From Vibrio sp. RE86 (lineage in GTDB: Bacteria; Pseudomonadota; Gammaproteobacteria; Enterobacterales; Vibrionaceae), in assembly GCF_013114545.1 (NCBI RefSeq), contig NZ_VTXI01000007.1, forward strand, positions 62,001-126,000: a stretch of 64,000 nucleotides of DNA, in the 5' to 3' direction. Below the pieces are notes generated by a model. The model was not told the DNA's origin, did no database searches, and worked only from the letters and a program-made list of their open reading frames with translations. Of this stretch, positions 8,398 to 18,273 are shown piece after piece (within the stretch, counting starts at the first letter, position 1; every line of letters begins with the position of its first letter). Both the position numbers and the translations under genes were made by a program.

Positions 8398-10209
8398 TTA
8401 TAAGTTTGCTTGCTCATTTGGTTGAAAAAGATGAATTTGGTTTCTACCTGACTGCTTGGCTTTATACAGGGCTTGATCGGCATAATCGAGCGTTTGATCT
8501 AGGTTCGTTGTGAGCTTAGATACACCAATGCTAACAGTCACTGAGAGTTCAACATTCGTTGATGTCATGATCTTTTCTTGTTCTAGGGAGGTTCTTAACT
8601 CTTCTAGCCGCTCCATAAATTTTGAGAGATCGGATGATTGATATAGGACGCAAAACTCTTCTCCACCATATCGTGCGCAAATTGCTGGTTGATGGGCGAA
8701 GCACTGGCGTATTAGCTGACTCGTCCTTGCAATGACTTCATCACCAGTTAGGTGACCATAGGTGTCATTGACACGTTTAAAGTGATCTAAATCGAGAAAC
8801 GCTAGGTAGCTCGTGGTTTCAGTGAGGATTGACTCCCTGATCTTGGTTCTTAAATGATTACGATTAAACAGCTTTGTTGCAGGATCTGTTGTCGAAATCT
8901 GCTCAGTGAGAGTGAGATTCTCATGGATGTAGTTAAAGTAGCTGCACAGCATTGAAACGGCCGTCTTAAAGATCGAACTGCACTCAATGAAGATCACGCC
9001 TCCAACGTTACCGTGGCTCGAAAGAGGGGAGACAAAGTAACCACTCTCTATTTGAAGAGTCTCATAGAGTAAGCAGTTGGTAGACTGTGTCTTCTGGTAC
9101 GAAGGTTTATAAGTCAAAAAGTAACTTTCGAGCTCTTTTCGTGTCAGTTTTAGGTTCTTCCTACCGTTAAACTCCGTTGATTTTAAAAAATAGCTATCGC
9201 TTGTCGCTTCGTAACTAATAACGTGAATCCTACGAGCATTGCAGTAGTCTTCTACGACAGGCTTGATGAACGGAACAAAGGCTTTAGTCGATAATGGCAA
9301 TGAGGTGCTATGTAATCGTTTCTTTAATCGGCTATGCAGATAGAAACGGCCTGAAGTAAAACCAAGCAATAAGATCAACATTAAACTGACATAACCAAAC
9401 TCAAAACTGTATTTCATGACGTCAGATTGATTGGTTCCGGCAAGATACACCCAACCTGTCACGGTGTCGTAGGAGTAATTGGCGAACTTCAGATGAGAAT
9501 CATATTGATAGTTGATGATGCCGTCGTGTTTTCCTTTCAATATCCCGCGAATCGTATCTGAAGATACTGATATAGATTGTGTGCCAACACGCGAAGAGTC
9601 AGGGTGAAAGACGAGTTGTCGGCTGTTAATGTCGGTGATGAACAGGTACCCCGAATCAAGAATACTGCTGGTCAGGCTTTTATCAAAAAAACGACTTGGG
9701 CAGAAAGTCACCTCCAAATAAGTGATTGAATTTGATTCAGGCAGCTCTATTTGTAGAGACACCATCCATTTTTGGTTGTCAGTTAAAAACGGTTCTGAAA
9801 CTCGGTAAGTGACCCCTTGAGAATACTGCGTGTGCCACGAAACTGGTCGAGTATTGGCAAAGTTTTGATTCGAGTTGTTCGATAAGTGCAGTGTGTTTGA
9901 CTGGGTGTGATAGACACCTGTTGCTTTAATCTCAGACGCAGCAGCGGCGAATTTATCTAGTTTAGTCAGTACTTGAGCCTCGTCGATTTGTCCTGAGGCA
10001 TCTGCAATGGCATCCAGTGCCAGTATCCATGTTGTAAGCCGGGTATTAACAAGGTCTTGGGCGGTATAAATTTGATGCTTACTTTGGAAAATTGCTTGTT
10101 CTTTAGCTGAGTAAAACTTATAGCTAAACATCACTAAAAGTGCGAGCAAACTGGTTGCGATAAGTATCCGACACCAGAAAAACAGCATACTTGGACGAAA
10201 TCTAAACAT
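8398..10209 (-). CDS. Membrane-bound diguanylate cyclase (GGDEF) with dCache-like sensor
   Basis: A 603-residue protein: TM1 about 12-30, a large periplasmic dCache-like region about 32-265, TM2 about 270-290, a cytoplasmic GAF-like stretch about 300-425 and a C-terminal GGDEF domain about 435-595. The active site reads RYGGEEF with LAFLDLDHFKRVNDTYGH upstream, so diguanylate cyclase activity (two GTP to c-di-GMP) is expected. The RxxD inhibitory site expected five residues before GGEEF is absent (HQPA there), suggesting no product feedback at that site. The gene is monocistronic, separated from the following two-component operon by the 8308-8350 palindrome. The sensed ligand is unknown. Confidence 0.88.
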   Translation of the reverse strand: MFRFRPSMLFFWCRILIATSLLALLVMFSYKFYSAKEQAIFQSKHQIYTAQDLVNTRLTTWILALDAIADASGQIDEAQVLTKLDKFAAAASEIKATGVYHTQSNTLHLSNNSNQNFANTRPVSWHTQYSQGVTYRVSEPFLTDNQKWMVSLQIELPESNSITYLEVTFCPSRFFDKSLTSSILDSGYLFITDINSRQLVFHPDSSRVGTQSISVSSDTIRGILKGKHDGIINYQYDSHLKFANYSYDTVTGWVYLAGTNQSDVMKYSFEFGYVSLMLILLLGFTSGRFYLHSRLKKRLHSTSLPLSTKAFVPFIKPVVEDYCNARRIHVISYEATSDSYFLKSTEFNGRKNLKLTRKELESYFLTYKPSYQKTQSTNCLLYETLQIESGYFVSPLSSHGNVGGVIFIECSSIFKTAVSMLCSYFNYIHENLTLTEQISTTDPATKLFNRNHLRTKIRESILTETTSYLAFLDLDHFKRVNDTYGHLTGDEVIARTSQLIRQCFAHQPAICARYGGEEFCVLYQSSDLSKFMERLEELRTSLEQEKIMTSTNVELSVTVSIGVSKLTTNLDQTLDYADQALYKAKQSGRNQIHLFQPNEQANL

Positions 10210-10354
10210 ATAAATCCTTTAAGGGATGGCATACATAGAGAATATCGTTTGTTTACCGTTCTTTGTATAGTTAAATATAATATTGTAAATATGACTGTAA
10301 TAAATGATAAATAGCTCAATCTATGAGTTGGACTAATGCAACTGTTACATTGAT

Positions 10355-11968
10355 TTAAACAGCACGTACAAAGCAGATCTTAAAGTTGACGTCTAACTCA
10401 ATAAATCTATTTATCCACCGCCACTGGTTATCTTGCAGTTTGTCGCCAGGCCCTTTTACCTCAACCCATTGGTACTGGCCGTCTTTGAACAAAATCAGAT
10501 CAGGCATGCCATTTCTATACAGTTTTAAGTCGGTCAACATCACTTTGAATAGCTCAGTGATAAGTGAAGCAGGGAAGTGTGTAATCGCTGCTACGAGTAA
10601 CTCTTCACTGAGATAGGACCACTGAACAAACGGGTTACTTGTGCCCCATTTTCTACGATAGGTATCGATGAGACCTGCTAAGCCGTTTGTCGCGATTGAA
10701 TTAAAGACATCATTGATGGCTTGGATTCGCTTCTGCTTGAAATCTGAGTGGTAAAGATCCAATGGGCGATGTTGGTACTGGTTAATGAAAGCGCCTTCTA
10801 CGGGAGCGAACACCACATCCCAGAAAGCAAGGCCAAACAAACCGTTGAGTAGTGTGTTTTCACTATAGAAGACTTGATACCCCTGTTTCTCGAAATGCGC
10901 TTTAACCGCCAGTTCAACTCGCTGAGCGGAGAGGTCGAGATCCAGATGGTATTCCTGCAACTTAGGCTTCACTTGTCTAGGAACTCGGGCTCCTAGCTTG
11001 CGTTTTAATCGCTGTTCCAACTTCACAGCCACTTCATACTCGGCTAGGTCGATAGGGTGAGATAACATTTCAGTGACGTTGTCACTCATCTTGCTTGTGT
11101 CATCAAGTTTGTCATAGATCCGCGCAAGCCGTTCTCTGGCTGGTGGCAGCTTTGTGGTTCTAAACCATCGGATGCTTTCTTGATACAAACAGAGGCGCTC
11201 AAGATCTCGGGCGATGTCATTGATCAAATGCTGACGCCGACGATCAACATATGAGTGCTCGATATCTGTTGGAATCTGTTCTAGCAATTCAATTAACTGA
11301 TCACCATTTTTCCTATTTGAATCTAGGTAACGGCGATGAATATCGGTCAGTGTCAGTAGCTGTGATACTTGCTGGCGAGAAGTGAAGAAGCGCCGTGTTT
11401 TACTCAGTTGATACGATTCGAATTTATGTAAGCCGAGATCATCTAACACGAATTGGCTCAAATCCTGATGCGTGTTGGCAAAAAACAGCGTGAGCAGTAG
11501 GTCGATAATATGCGGGTTGAGTAATTCAATAACGTTGAAATTGAGTTCTTCAAAGTGCTCGAAAGTTGACTCAGTGAGTTCATTCACCAATTGTTCTTTC
11601 CGCTGCGAGCGGTTAGGAACCGAAAACAGCGAACAAAGCTCAACCTTAGTGAGGAGCGTTTCAGCCAGTTGCCGATGCGAAATCCTTGAGTTAAGGGCAA
11701 TCAACCCCTGTTGGTCGAGCTCTTTGAGTGCCGCGGAAAGATCGCCAATCTCTTGGTAAGCAAGTTTATCGGAACGAAACCAGTGGCCTTTGCGAGAGAA
11801 TAGGCGCACAAGCAGACACTGTGCATCGTGAGACAGCGCAGAGAACGTTGTAAGCCACTGCTGCTCTTGCTCGGTGAGAAAGTCTGAGTACCAATCAACA
11901 GTGTGTTGGGTGAGCTTATTAAAGTTATCTAGATAGTAATCAGGGGCGAGTTCGACAGGGTTTTCCAT
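10355..11968 (-). CDS. VRR-NUC domain nuclease, bacterial FAN1-like
   Basis: About 537 residues. The C-terminus is a VRR-NUC (PD-D/ExK) nuclease domain: GMPDLILF (catalytic D) followed by WVEVKGPGDKLQDNQWRWI (E and K), as in FAN1, a structure-specific 5' flap nuclease that unhooks DNA cross-links. The preceding part matches the helical SAP/TPR-like body of bacterial FAN1 proteins, including the QWSYLSEELL segment. A longer frame starting at 11998 would begin inside the loop of an intrinsic terminator, so the Met at 11968 (MENPVELAPDYY) is preferred; no strong Shine-Dalgarno is visible. Bacterial FAN1 homologues act on branched DNA in vitro; the role here is presumably DNA repair. Confidence 0.85.
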   Translation of the reverse strand: MENPVELAPDYYLDNFNKLTQHTVDWYSDFLTEQEQQWLTTFSALSHDAQCLLVRLFSRKGHWFRSDKLAYQEIGDLSAALKELDQQGLIALNSRISHRQLAETLLTKVELCSLFSVPNRSQRKEQLVNELTESTFEHFEELNFNVIELLNPHIIDLLLTLFFANTHQDLSQFVLDDLGLHKFESYQLSKTRRFFTSRQQVSQLLTLTDIHRRYLDSNRKNGDQLIELLEQIPTDIEHSYVDRRRQHLINDIARDLERLCLYQESIRWFRTTKLPPARERLARIYDKLDDTSKMSDNVTEMLSHPIDLAEYEVAVKLEQRLKRKLGARVPRQVKPKLQEYHLDLDLSAQRVELAVKAHFEKQGYQVFYSENTLLNGLFGLAFWDVVFAPVEGAFINQYQHRPLDLYHSDFKQKRIQAINDVFNSIATNGLAGLIDTYRRKWGTSNPFVQWSYLSEELLVAAITHFPASLITELFKVMLTDLKLYRNGMPDLILFKDGQYQWVEVKGPGDKLQDNQWRWINRFIELDVNFKICFVRAV

Positions 11969-11981
11969 GAATGACACATAC

Positions 11982-12018
11982 AAAAAAGGCTTAACCACAA
12001 GGTTAAGCCTTTTAAAAG
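11982..12018 (-). terminator. Intrinsic terminator after the MFS transporter gene
   Basis: A 13-bp stem (11984-11996 with 12001-12013) with loop ACAA, followed on the minus strand by a T run. It sits 22 bases past the MFS stop codon. Flanking A/T tracts make it potentially bidirectional. Confidence 0.85.
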
Positions 12019-12039
12019 ATTTACGCTAGAACATACATG

Positions 12040-13272
12040 TTATGCGTTCTTTAGTTCAGCAACTTTTGCTTCTGAAAGAGGCTTAGTTACGAATGCTAGG
12101 ACAATACATACTGCCATCATTGCTGCTGATACTGTGTACGCTAGGCCGTAACCTTCGCCAGCTGTCATTGAGAAACCAACAATTGCTGTACCGATAGCAC
12201 CACCAATACCCCATGCCGTGTATAGCACGCCGTAGTTAGTACCGTAGTTTTTCAGACCGTAGAACTCAGCAGTCAGAGTTGGGAATACCGCTAGTAGAGT
12301 ACCGTAACCAACCGCTGCAATTGCAGTACCGATGATTAGTGTGAATTCTGTTTTGAACGTCGCGAACAGAGCCATGTTGATGCCTTGTAGAACGAACGCT
12401 AGAAGAAGAGTACGTACACCACCGATTTTGTCTGCAAGCATACCTGCTGCAACACGACCGCCTGAGTTGAATACCGCTAGGATAGACGCTAGGTAAACCG
12501 CGTTTGGTAGGTTCGCTTGAACGCTTGCGATTGTTGTGATGTTACCGATGATCATTAGACCAACAGAAGCAGCAAATGCGTACATGATCCATAGAGAGTA
12601 GAACTGAGGAGTTTTCAGCATTACTTTCCAAGTTAGGTCTTCAGATTTCTTAACTGCTTTAGGTGCTTGACCTTCTTTAACCTTAGGTTCAGCTGGCGTG
12701 TAACCTGCTGGTGGGTTAGTGATTGTAGCAGCTAGAGGAACCGCGATTGCTAGTACACCAGCACCTAGGATCTTAAAGCTTGTTTGGATGCCCATGCTTT
12801 CGATAAGCATTGATGTAAGAGGTGCTAGGTAAATAGCTGCAAGACCAAAGCCCGCTGCGATTAGACCGTTTACCATACCTTTCTTCGAAGGGTGGAACCA
12901 CTTCATTGCAGAAGGAGAAAGACAAGCGTAACCAAAACCGATACCAGCACCCGCAACCATACCAAACGTGATGTTTAGCATTAGTGGTGATGTCGCAAAA
13001 CCAGATGCGATCATGCCGATACCCGTTAGAGCAGTACCAAGGATAAGGATCATGCGAGGACCCATACGGTCCTGAAGGATACCTGCAACAAGAAGACAGA
13101 TAGAGAATGTGATAGTTGCAGTTGCGTAAGGTGCAGATGCTTCAGCTGCACTCCAACCTTGTTCGGTGACTAGTGCTTTGTTGAATACACTCCAAGCATA
13201 CAGGATGCCAAGACAAAGGTTGATACTGAATCCTGCTAGAAGGATGCGCATTGCTTTATCAATCTTGCTCAT
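12040..13272 (-). CDS. OFA-family MFS transporter (oxalate/formate antiporter-like)
   Basis: A 410-residue, 12-TM major facilitator with the OFA signature near the N-terminus (LGILYAWSVF), the RMGPR loop between TM2 and TM3 and a central cytoplasmic loop rich in K/E (about 195-215). The OFA family includes oxalate:formate exchangers and YhjX, a pyruvate-inducible transporter of E. coli; a small monocarboxylate is the likely substrate but cannot be read from sequence. The start ATG has only a modest upstream purine stretch (GAGAAG region). It is monocistronic with its own terminator. The roughly 290 bases upstream hold only its promoter region and the 3' flank of the ETF-QO gene. Confidence 0.85.
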   Translation of the reverse strand: MSKIDKAMRILLAGFSINLCLGILYAWSVFNKALVTEQGWSAAEASAPYATATITFSICLLVAGILQDRMGPRMILILGTALTGIGMIASGFATSPLMLNITFGMVAGAGIGFGYACLSPSAMKWFHPSKKGMVNGLIAAGFGLAAIYLAPLTSMLIESMGIQTSFKILGAGVLAIAVPLAATITNPPAGYTPAEPKVKEGQAPKAVKKSEDLTWKVMLKTPQFYSLWIMYAFAASVGLMIIGNITTIASVQANLPNAVYLASILAVFNSGGRVAAGMLADKIGGVRTLLLAFVLQGINMALFATFKTEFTLIIGTAIAAVGYGTLLAVFPTLTAEFYGLKNYGTNYGVLYTAWGIGGAIGTAIVGFSMTAGEGYGLAYTVSAAMMAVCIVLAFVTKPLSEAKVAELKNA

Positions 13273-13566
13273 TTTTCTTCTCGTTTGTCCTCTAAAAAAG
13301 AGGATGGGTTAGTGGCGATTTTTTCAAATTAAGTTTGCGTTTATCAACATAAAGCGCAATGGGCGCGAATTATAACCAATCTAAATGTGATTGGAATCTC
13401 TTTTTTATCGAAAAGCGGAATTATTTTAAGATGTTAAAGAAGTGTATTTTTATGTTGTTTTTAGGTAGCAATAAACAGCCGTCATACACCACACTAAACG
13501 CTAGGTGATTGTTCTGGCTGAGAGTGGTTAAATAATAAGCTGGTTTAAAATTGAACGATTTTAAAG

Positions 13567-15225
13567 TCACATATTCTGATAACTTGGGCCTCCGCCCTCA
13601 GGGGGCATCCAGGTAATGTTCTGTGACGGATCTTTTATGTCACAAGTTTTGCAGTGAAGGCAATTCGCGGCGTTAATTTGAAATTGGCGTTTTCCATCTA
13701 GTTCGATCACTTCATAAACACCCGCAGGGCAGTATCGTTGGCTTGGTTCATCAAACAAGGTCTGATGGTGAGTTATTGGCAACGAAGCGTCGGTAAGAAT
13801 AAGGTGACAGGGCTGATTCTCTTCGTGATACGTGGAAGACAAATAAACCGAAGAGGTTTTGTCAAAACTCAGCACACCATCAGGCTTCTCGTAATGGATT
13901 GGCTGGCAACGTGATTTGGCATGCAGCGCCACATAGTCCGCTTGCGGGTCTCGTAAAGTCCAAGGCACAGAGCTATCAGTGAACCGCTGCCAAACATTTT
14001 GCTCAAACACAGAGAGCGCCCCGCCAATCAGCGAGCCGTAATTATGGATGGCAGCAGGAAAGTTTTGGTGCAGCTTGAGTTCTTGGTAGAGCCATGAGCT
14101 CGCAAACAGTGAGTCATAGTCAGGTTCAGTGAAGTTGTTTGCCAGTGCTTCAAACGTAGCCTCTGCGGCAAGCATACCCGACTTCATCGCAGTGTGACTG
14201 CCCTTAATTTTGGCTGGGTTGAGTGTTCCCGCATCACAACCAATCAAAAGACCGCCCGGGAACTGTTGCTTAGGCAATGAGAGCAGCCCACCTTTGGCTA
14301 TGGCTCTCGCTCCATAGGCAATCCTTTCTGCGCCTTTCAATACTTCACTAAAAGCAGGGTGATGCTTCAAGCGCTGAAACTCTTCGAAAGGGCTTAAATA
14401 GGGATTGTGGTAATTCAAGTCTGTTATCAATCCGACAGCGACCATGTTCTCTTCGAGATGATAGAGAAAGCCACCCCCTGTCGCGGAAGACTCACTGAGT
14501 GGCCAGCCCGCTGAATGCACAACGGTTCCCGGTTGGTAGGTTGGATGGTTATCAGGCAGTTTCCACATCTCTTTGATACCAAGCGCGTAGTGTTGAGGTT
14601 GTGATTCTTGGTCTAAATCGAAATGTTTCACGAGCTGTTTACCTAAGTGGCCTCGGGCACCCTCAGCGAAGATCGTCACTTTGCCATTGAGCTGTATGCC
14701 TGCTTGAAAGCTCTCTTTAGGTGCGCCGTGTTTATCGAGTCCCATATCAGCGGTGATAATTCCAGTGACGTTGCCACAATCGTCATAACCGATCTGACTT
14801 GCCGGAAACCCAGGAAATATCTCAACGCCGAGCTGCTCAGCTTGCTCTGCTAACCAGCGGCACAGGTTACCCAAGCTAATCACGTAGTGACTGTCGTTGT
14901 TACGCATCGCGTTGGGGGTTAGAAAATGAGGGATGGAAATATGATTTTGTTTGGTCGTTAGGTAGAGAAAGTTATCTTGAGTGACTGCGGTTGTAACAGG
15001 GGCTTGTCGCGTTTTCCAGTCAGGAAACAACTCATCAAGTGCACGAGTCTCAAATATCGCGCCAGACAGAATATGCGCTCCGACTTCTGGTGCTTTCTCG
15101 ACGACACAGATGGAAACGGATTGTTGATGCTCTTTCGACAACTGCGCCAGTCTGCATGCCGCGCTGAGTCCTGCGGGGCCTGCACCGACGATCACGACAT
15201 CAAAATCCATGCTTTCTCGTTCCAT
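13567..15225 (-). CDS. Electron transfer flavoprotein-ubiquinone oxidoreductase (ETF-QO)
   Basis: About 552 residues. An N-terminal FAD-binding Rossmann motif (VVIVGAGPAGLSAACRL) starts near residue 7 and a C-terminal 4Fe-4S segment has cysteines CLHCKTC near the end, the pattern of ETF dehydrogenases. The enzyme passes electrons from reduced ETF to ubiquinone in the membrane during acyl-CoA and branched-chain amino acid oxidation. A frame reaching 15303 exists, but AGAGG eight bases before the ATG at 15225 decides the start. It is divergent from etfB-etfA, with a LiuR-like palindrome between them, so the three genes form one electron-transfer module and are likely co-regulated. Confidence 0.93.
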   Translation of the reverse strand: MERESMDFDVVIVGAGPAGLSAACRLAQLSKEHQQSVSICVVEKAPEVGAHILSGAIFETRALDELFPDWKTRQAPVTTAVTQDNFLYLTTKQNHISIPHFLTPNAMRNNDSHYVISLGNLCRWLAEQAEQLGVEIFPGFPASQIGYDDCGNVTGIITADMGLDKHGAPKESFQAGIQLNGKVTIFAEGARGHLGKQLVKHFDLDQESQPQHYALGIKEMWKLPDNHPTYQPGTVVHSAGWPLSESSATGGGFLYHLEENMVAVGLITDLNYHNPYLSPFEEFQRLKHHPAFSEVLKGAERIAYGARAIAKGGLLSLPKQQFPGGLLIGCDAGTLNPAKIKGSHTAMKSGMLAAEATFEALANNFTEPDYDSLFASSWLYQELKLHQNFPAAIHNYGSLIGGALSVFEQNVWQRFTDSSVPWTLRDPQADYVALHAKSRCQPIHYEKPDGVLSFDKTSSVYLSSTYHEENQPCHLILTDASLPITHHQTLFDEPSQRYCPAGVYEVIELDGKRQFQINAANCLHCKTCDIKDPSQNITWMPPEGGGPSYQNM

Positions 15226-15272
15226 CTTAACGTCCTCTACGTAAGAAGAATATGAGATAACTATAGTTACAG

Positions 15273-15288
15273 TTGACGTAAACGTAAA
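15273..15288. promoter_or_regulatory. LiuR-like palindromic operator between ETF-QO and etfB
   Basis: TTGACGTAAACGTAAA, nearly palindromic, matches the motif recalled for LiuR, the MerR-family regulator of branched-chain amino acid and fatty acid catabolism in gammaproteobacteria. It lies 48 bases upstream of the ETF-QO start and 44 upstream of etfB, suitable for controlling both. No liuR gene is in the window. Confidence 0.65.
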
Positions 15289-15331
15289 CTTTACTAAGCT
15301 CAAAAAAAGACCTTGTTTCTAGGAGCGAGTG

Positions 15332-16084
15332 ATGAAAGTACTAGTAGCGATTAAGCGTGTGATTGACCCTTACACCAAGATACGGATTAAACCTGATAAC
15401 AGTGGTGTAGAGACAGATCACGTTAAAATGACCATCAACCCTTTCTGTGAAATAGCGGTTGAAGAGGCGATAAGAATGCGTGAAGCGGGCGTCGTCAGTG
15501 AAGTGATTGCTACTTCTATTGGGTCGTCAGTTTGCCAAGAGCAGCTTCGTGGCGCTTTAGCATTAGGGGCAGACAGAGCGATACATGTCGAAGCAGAACA
15601 AGAGTGTCAGCCCTTGGCCGTGGCAAAGTTGTTGAAAGCTGTCGCGATAGAGCAAGGCGCTGATTTAGTTCTGTTAGGTAAGCAGTCAATCGATAATGAC
15701 AATAATCAGGTCAGTCAAATGTTGGCTGCAGTATTGGACTGGCCGCAGGCGTCATTTGCGTCAAACATTGAAGTGCAAGAGCAGAAAGCGATAGTGACTC
15801 GCGAAGTGGATGGCGGTCTTGAGACGCTCCAGTTGACGTTACCTGCTGTTATCAGTACTGATCTAAGGCTCAACGAACCTCGATATGCGTCGCTACCTAA
15901 CATTATGAAAGCGAAGAAAAAACCAATGGAGGTCGTTGCAGCGTCAAGTTTGGGTGTTGATTTGGAGCCGACTCAAACGATCTTAGAGGTGTTTGCTCCA
16001 CCAACTCGACAAGCAGGCGTTAAGGTCGAGAACGTTTCAGAACTCGTAAATAAGCTTCGCAATGAAGCAAAAGTGATTGAGTAG
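15332..16084 (+). CDS. etfB: Electron transfer flavoprotein beta subunit
   Basis: A 250-residue ETF beta subunit ([18 protein letters not shown] at the N-terminus; the conserved recognition-loop region [11 protein letters not shown] and the [18 protein letters not shown] segment). Together with EtfA it forms the FAD/AMP heterodimer that accepts electrons from acyl-CoA dehydrogenases. A GTG at 15329 is in frame, but AGGAG is six bases before the ATG at 15332 and only three before the GTG, so the ATG is preferred. It is followed after 11 bases by etfA in the same operon. Confidence 0.95.
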   Translation: MKVLVAIKRVIDPYTKIRIKPDNSGVETDHVKMTINPFCEIAVEEAIRMREAGVVSEVIATSIGSSVCQEQLRGALALGADRAIHVEAEQECQPLAVAKLLKAVAIEQGADLVLLGKQSIDNDNNQVSQMLAAVLDWPQASFASNIEVQEQKAIVTREVDGGLETLQLTLPAVISTDLRLNEPRYASLPNIMKAKKKPMEVVAASSLGVDLEPTQTILEVFAPPTRQAGVKVENVSELVNKLRNEAKVIE

Positions 16085-16095
16085 AGGGAAGGGGC

Positions 16096-17052
16096 ATGAG
16101 TGAAACTAAAATACTGGTCATTGCACAGCATGATTCTGGGACACTAGCGGTTGAGACCCTCTCTACACTGACGGCGGCGAAAGAGCTCTCTGACCAGAGT
16201 AACGCTGCGTCGATTGACGTTTTAATCATGGGGAGTGAATGGCAACAAATTGCAACCCAATTAAAGGGATGTGGCTTGATCAATGGACTACTGGTCGCTG
16301 CTGACGCAGTTTACGACAGTCAACTGGCGGAGAACTGCGCGCAGCTTATATCCTCATGCGCCCAAGGTTACAGTCACGTGTTGGCTCCAGCGTCTACTTT
16401 CGGTAAAGATCTCATGCCAAGAGTTGCAGCACTGCTCAACGTAGGGATGCTATCTGACATCGTTGCTATTGAGTCGTTAGATACCATCGTTCGCCCAATT
16501 TATGCCGGAAACGCGCTAGCCAAAGTGCAAAGTCATGATCCAATTAAAGTCATGACGGTGCGTTCTACTGCCTTTGAAAGAGCCATTTTGAGTGAGAACC
16601 AAACGGTACAAGAGGTTCAGGTTGATTCGTTATTTAATGCCGACAACACTCAGTTAGTCAGTCGTGAACAGGTTAAGAGTGAACGACCGGAGCTGGCGAA
16701 TGCGGATGTGGTGATTTCAGGGGGGCGTGGACTCGGCAGCAAAGAGAACTTTGCTTTAGTCGAACAGCTTGCCGATAAGCTTGGTGGAGCGATAGGGGCG
16801 TCACGCGCGGCGGTCGATGCGGGATTTGTCACTAACGATCTGCAAGTCGGTCAGACAGGCAAGATCGTGGCGCCAAGATTGTATATCGCGATCGGTATTT
16901 CAGGTGCAATCCAACACCTTGCTGGTATGAAGGATTCGAGTGTGATTGTCGCCATCAATAGCGACCCAGATGCGCCTATTTTTGAGGTAGCGGATTATGG
17001 GTTAGTCGGGGATCTTTTCCAGCTACTTCCAGAGTTAATTGATGCTGTTTAA
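16096..17052 (+). CDS. etfA: Electron transfer flavoprotein alpha subunit
   Basis: A 318-residue ETF alpha subunit. The C-terminal FAD-binding domain shows the family pattern: [30 protein letters not shown] and [17 protein letters not shown], followed by [22 protein letters not shown]. It binds FAD and pairs with EtfB to deliver electrons to ETF-QO encoded divergently. A GAAGGGG ribosome site lies just before the ATG, 11 bases after the etfB stop. A strong terminator follows. Confidence 0.95.
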   Translation: MSETKILVIAQHDSGTLAVETLSTLTAAKELSDQSNAASIDVLIMGSEWQQIATQLKGCGLINGLLVAADAVYDSQLAENCAQLISSCAQGYSHVLAPASTFGKDLMPRVAALLNVGMLSDIVAIESLDTIVRPIYAGNALAKVQSHDPIKVMTVRSTAFERAILSENQTVQEVQVDSLFNADNTQLVSREQVKSERPELANADVVISGGRGLGSKENFALVEQLADKLGGAIGASRAAVDAGFVTNDLQVGQTGKIVAPRLYIAIGISGAIQHLAGMKDSSVIVAINSDPDAPIFEVADYGLVGDLFQLLPELIDAV

Positions 17053-17076
17053 GTAACCGTTAAACTTTTCCGAAAT

Positions 17077-17105
17077 AAAAAAGGAGCATGTATTTGCTCC
17101 TTTTT
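17077..17105. terminator. Bidirectional terminator between etfA and the dehydrogenase operon
   Basis: Stem AAAAGGAGCA / TGCTCCTTTT around a 6-nt loop with A and T tracts on both sides, between two convergent genes. Confidence 0.85.
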
Positions 17106-17127
17106 GAGGTTTAATGCCTTGCTTGTT

Positions 17128-18273
17128 TTAGTGCTCAGACTTTTCCAAGTGTTCAACCAACTTCTTGGTGAATCGAGCGGCTTCTCCCCCTGTACAAGCT
17201 CGGTGATCAAAGGTGATCGAAAGGGGCATTACTTTTGTCGCCACGGGCTTATCACCTTGCATTACGACACGATCAATAATACGTCCAGCGCCGACAATGG
17301 CGACTTGTGGTGGTGACACGACAGGCGTGGCGAATATCCCTGCGATTGCCCCAAAGTTAGACAGGGTAATCGTGCCGTTTTGTAGGCTCTCTCTGCCTAT
17401 TTTACGTGCTCTTATCCCTTGGACTGTCTCGTTCAACCAAGCTCGAATTTCGTTGTCCCGATACTTATCAGCGTGTTTCAACACCGGAACGTAAAGGCCG
17501 TGACTGCTATCGACTGCTATACCGATATTAACGCTACTGTGCACGCATCGAGTCATGGTTTCTGCGTCAAACCATGCGTTCAGTGCAGGCTCTTGTTGGC
17601 AAGCGTAAACGACTGCTCGGATTAATCGCCCAGAGATGTCTTCGTCTGCTTGCCAATGCACTAAAGAGGCTTCTTCTGTGATGGTGACGGCGGCAACATG
17701 GTGGTGAGATTCAGACATGGTGGAGACCATTGTTCGTCTCGCACCTTTGAGCACTTCGGTCCCTGGTTTTTGCTTACTGGCCTCACAGTAGATATCGGCA
17801 TCAGTGATCATCCCATTCGCTCCGCTCCCTTTGATGGTGAGTAGATCGACGCCAAGCTTTTTCGCTAAAAGCCGAGCAGAGGGCAGTGCGGTGATCAAGT
17901 CGTCGTTCGATGGGTTGTGGGTGCTACCAATCCAAAAATCATCGACATTCACTTGATGCGTTGTTTGTGACACATTACCGACGACGGTCGCTGCATCAGA
18001 CTGAGCCTTCTTACTGACTTCAGTGCCAACAAGCTCTGGCTGTTCTTCAATTTCAAGCAGCAGAGCGCCTATATTGATTACATCGCCCGCTTCTCCGTGA
18101 CGACTCACGACCACGCCCGAATAGGGAGCCGGTACTTCCACGACGGCTTTGGCGGTCTCCACCGTTAACACAACTTGATCGAGTTCGACACTGTCGCCGA
18201 CCTTTATGTGCCATTCAACAATTTCGGATTCGGCGAGTCCTTCGCCAAGATCGGGTAATAAGAATGTTTTCAT
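17128..18273 (-). CDS. bkdB: 2-oxoacid dehydrogenase E2, dihydrolipoamide acyltransferase (probably branched-chain)
   Basis: About 381 residues: one lipoyl domain about 3-77 with the lipoylated lysine in VETAKAVVEV, a peripheral subunit-binding domain about 115-150 (ARLLAKKLGVDL), and the catalytic acyltransferase domain to the end. The active-site motif reads DHRACTGGEAARF; many E2 enzymes have DHRxxDG, and here Thr replaces the Asp, a variant also recalled from other bacterial branched-chain-type E2s. GGAGGG lies six bases before the ATG at 18273, and that ATG overlaps the E1 beta stop (ATGA). It is the last gene of the operon. No E3 gene is present, so a shared Lpd elsewhere is assumed. 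Pyruvate or acetoin substrates are not excluded. Confidence 0.87.
   Translation of the reverse strand: MKTFLLPDLGEGLAESEIVEWHIKVGDSVELDQVVLTVETAKAVVEVPAPYSGVVVSRHGEAGDVINIGALLLEIEEQPELVGTEVSKKAQSDAATVVGNVSQTTHQVNVDDFWIGSTHNPSNDDLITALPSARLLAKKLGVDLLTIKGSGANGMITDADIYCEASKQKPGTEVLKGARRTMVSTMSESHHHVAAVTITEEASLVHWQADEDISGRLIRAVVYACQQEPALNAWFDAETMTRCVHSSVNIGIAVDSSHGLYVPVLKHADKYRDNEIRAWLNETVQGIRARKIGRESLQNGTITLSNFGAIAGIFATPVVSPPQVAIVGAGRIIDRVVMQGDKPVATKVMPLSITFDHRACTGGEAARFTKKLVEHLEKSEH

Noticed and set aside
11969..11998. Upstream start for the FAN1-like gene
   Set aside because: It lies in the loop and stem of the terminator of the preceding gene.
17128..17250. Inactive E2 because DHRxxDG reads DHRACTGG
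   Set aside because: The catalytic His and Arg are kept and the same variant is recalled from other bacterial branched-chain-type E2 enzymes.
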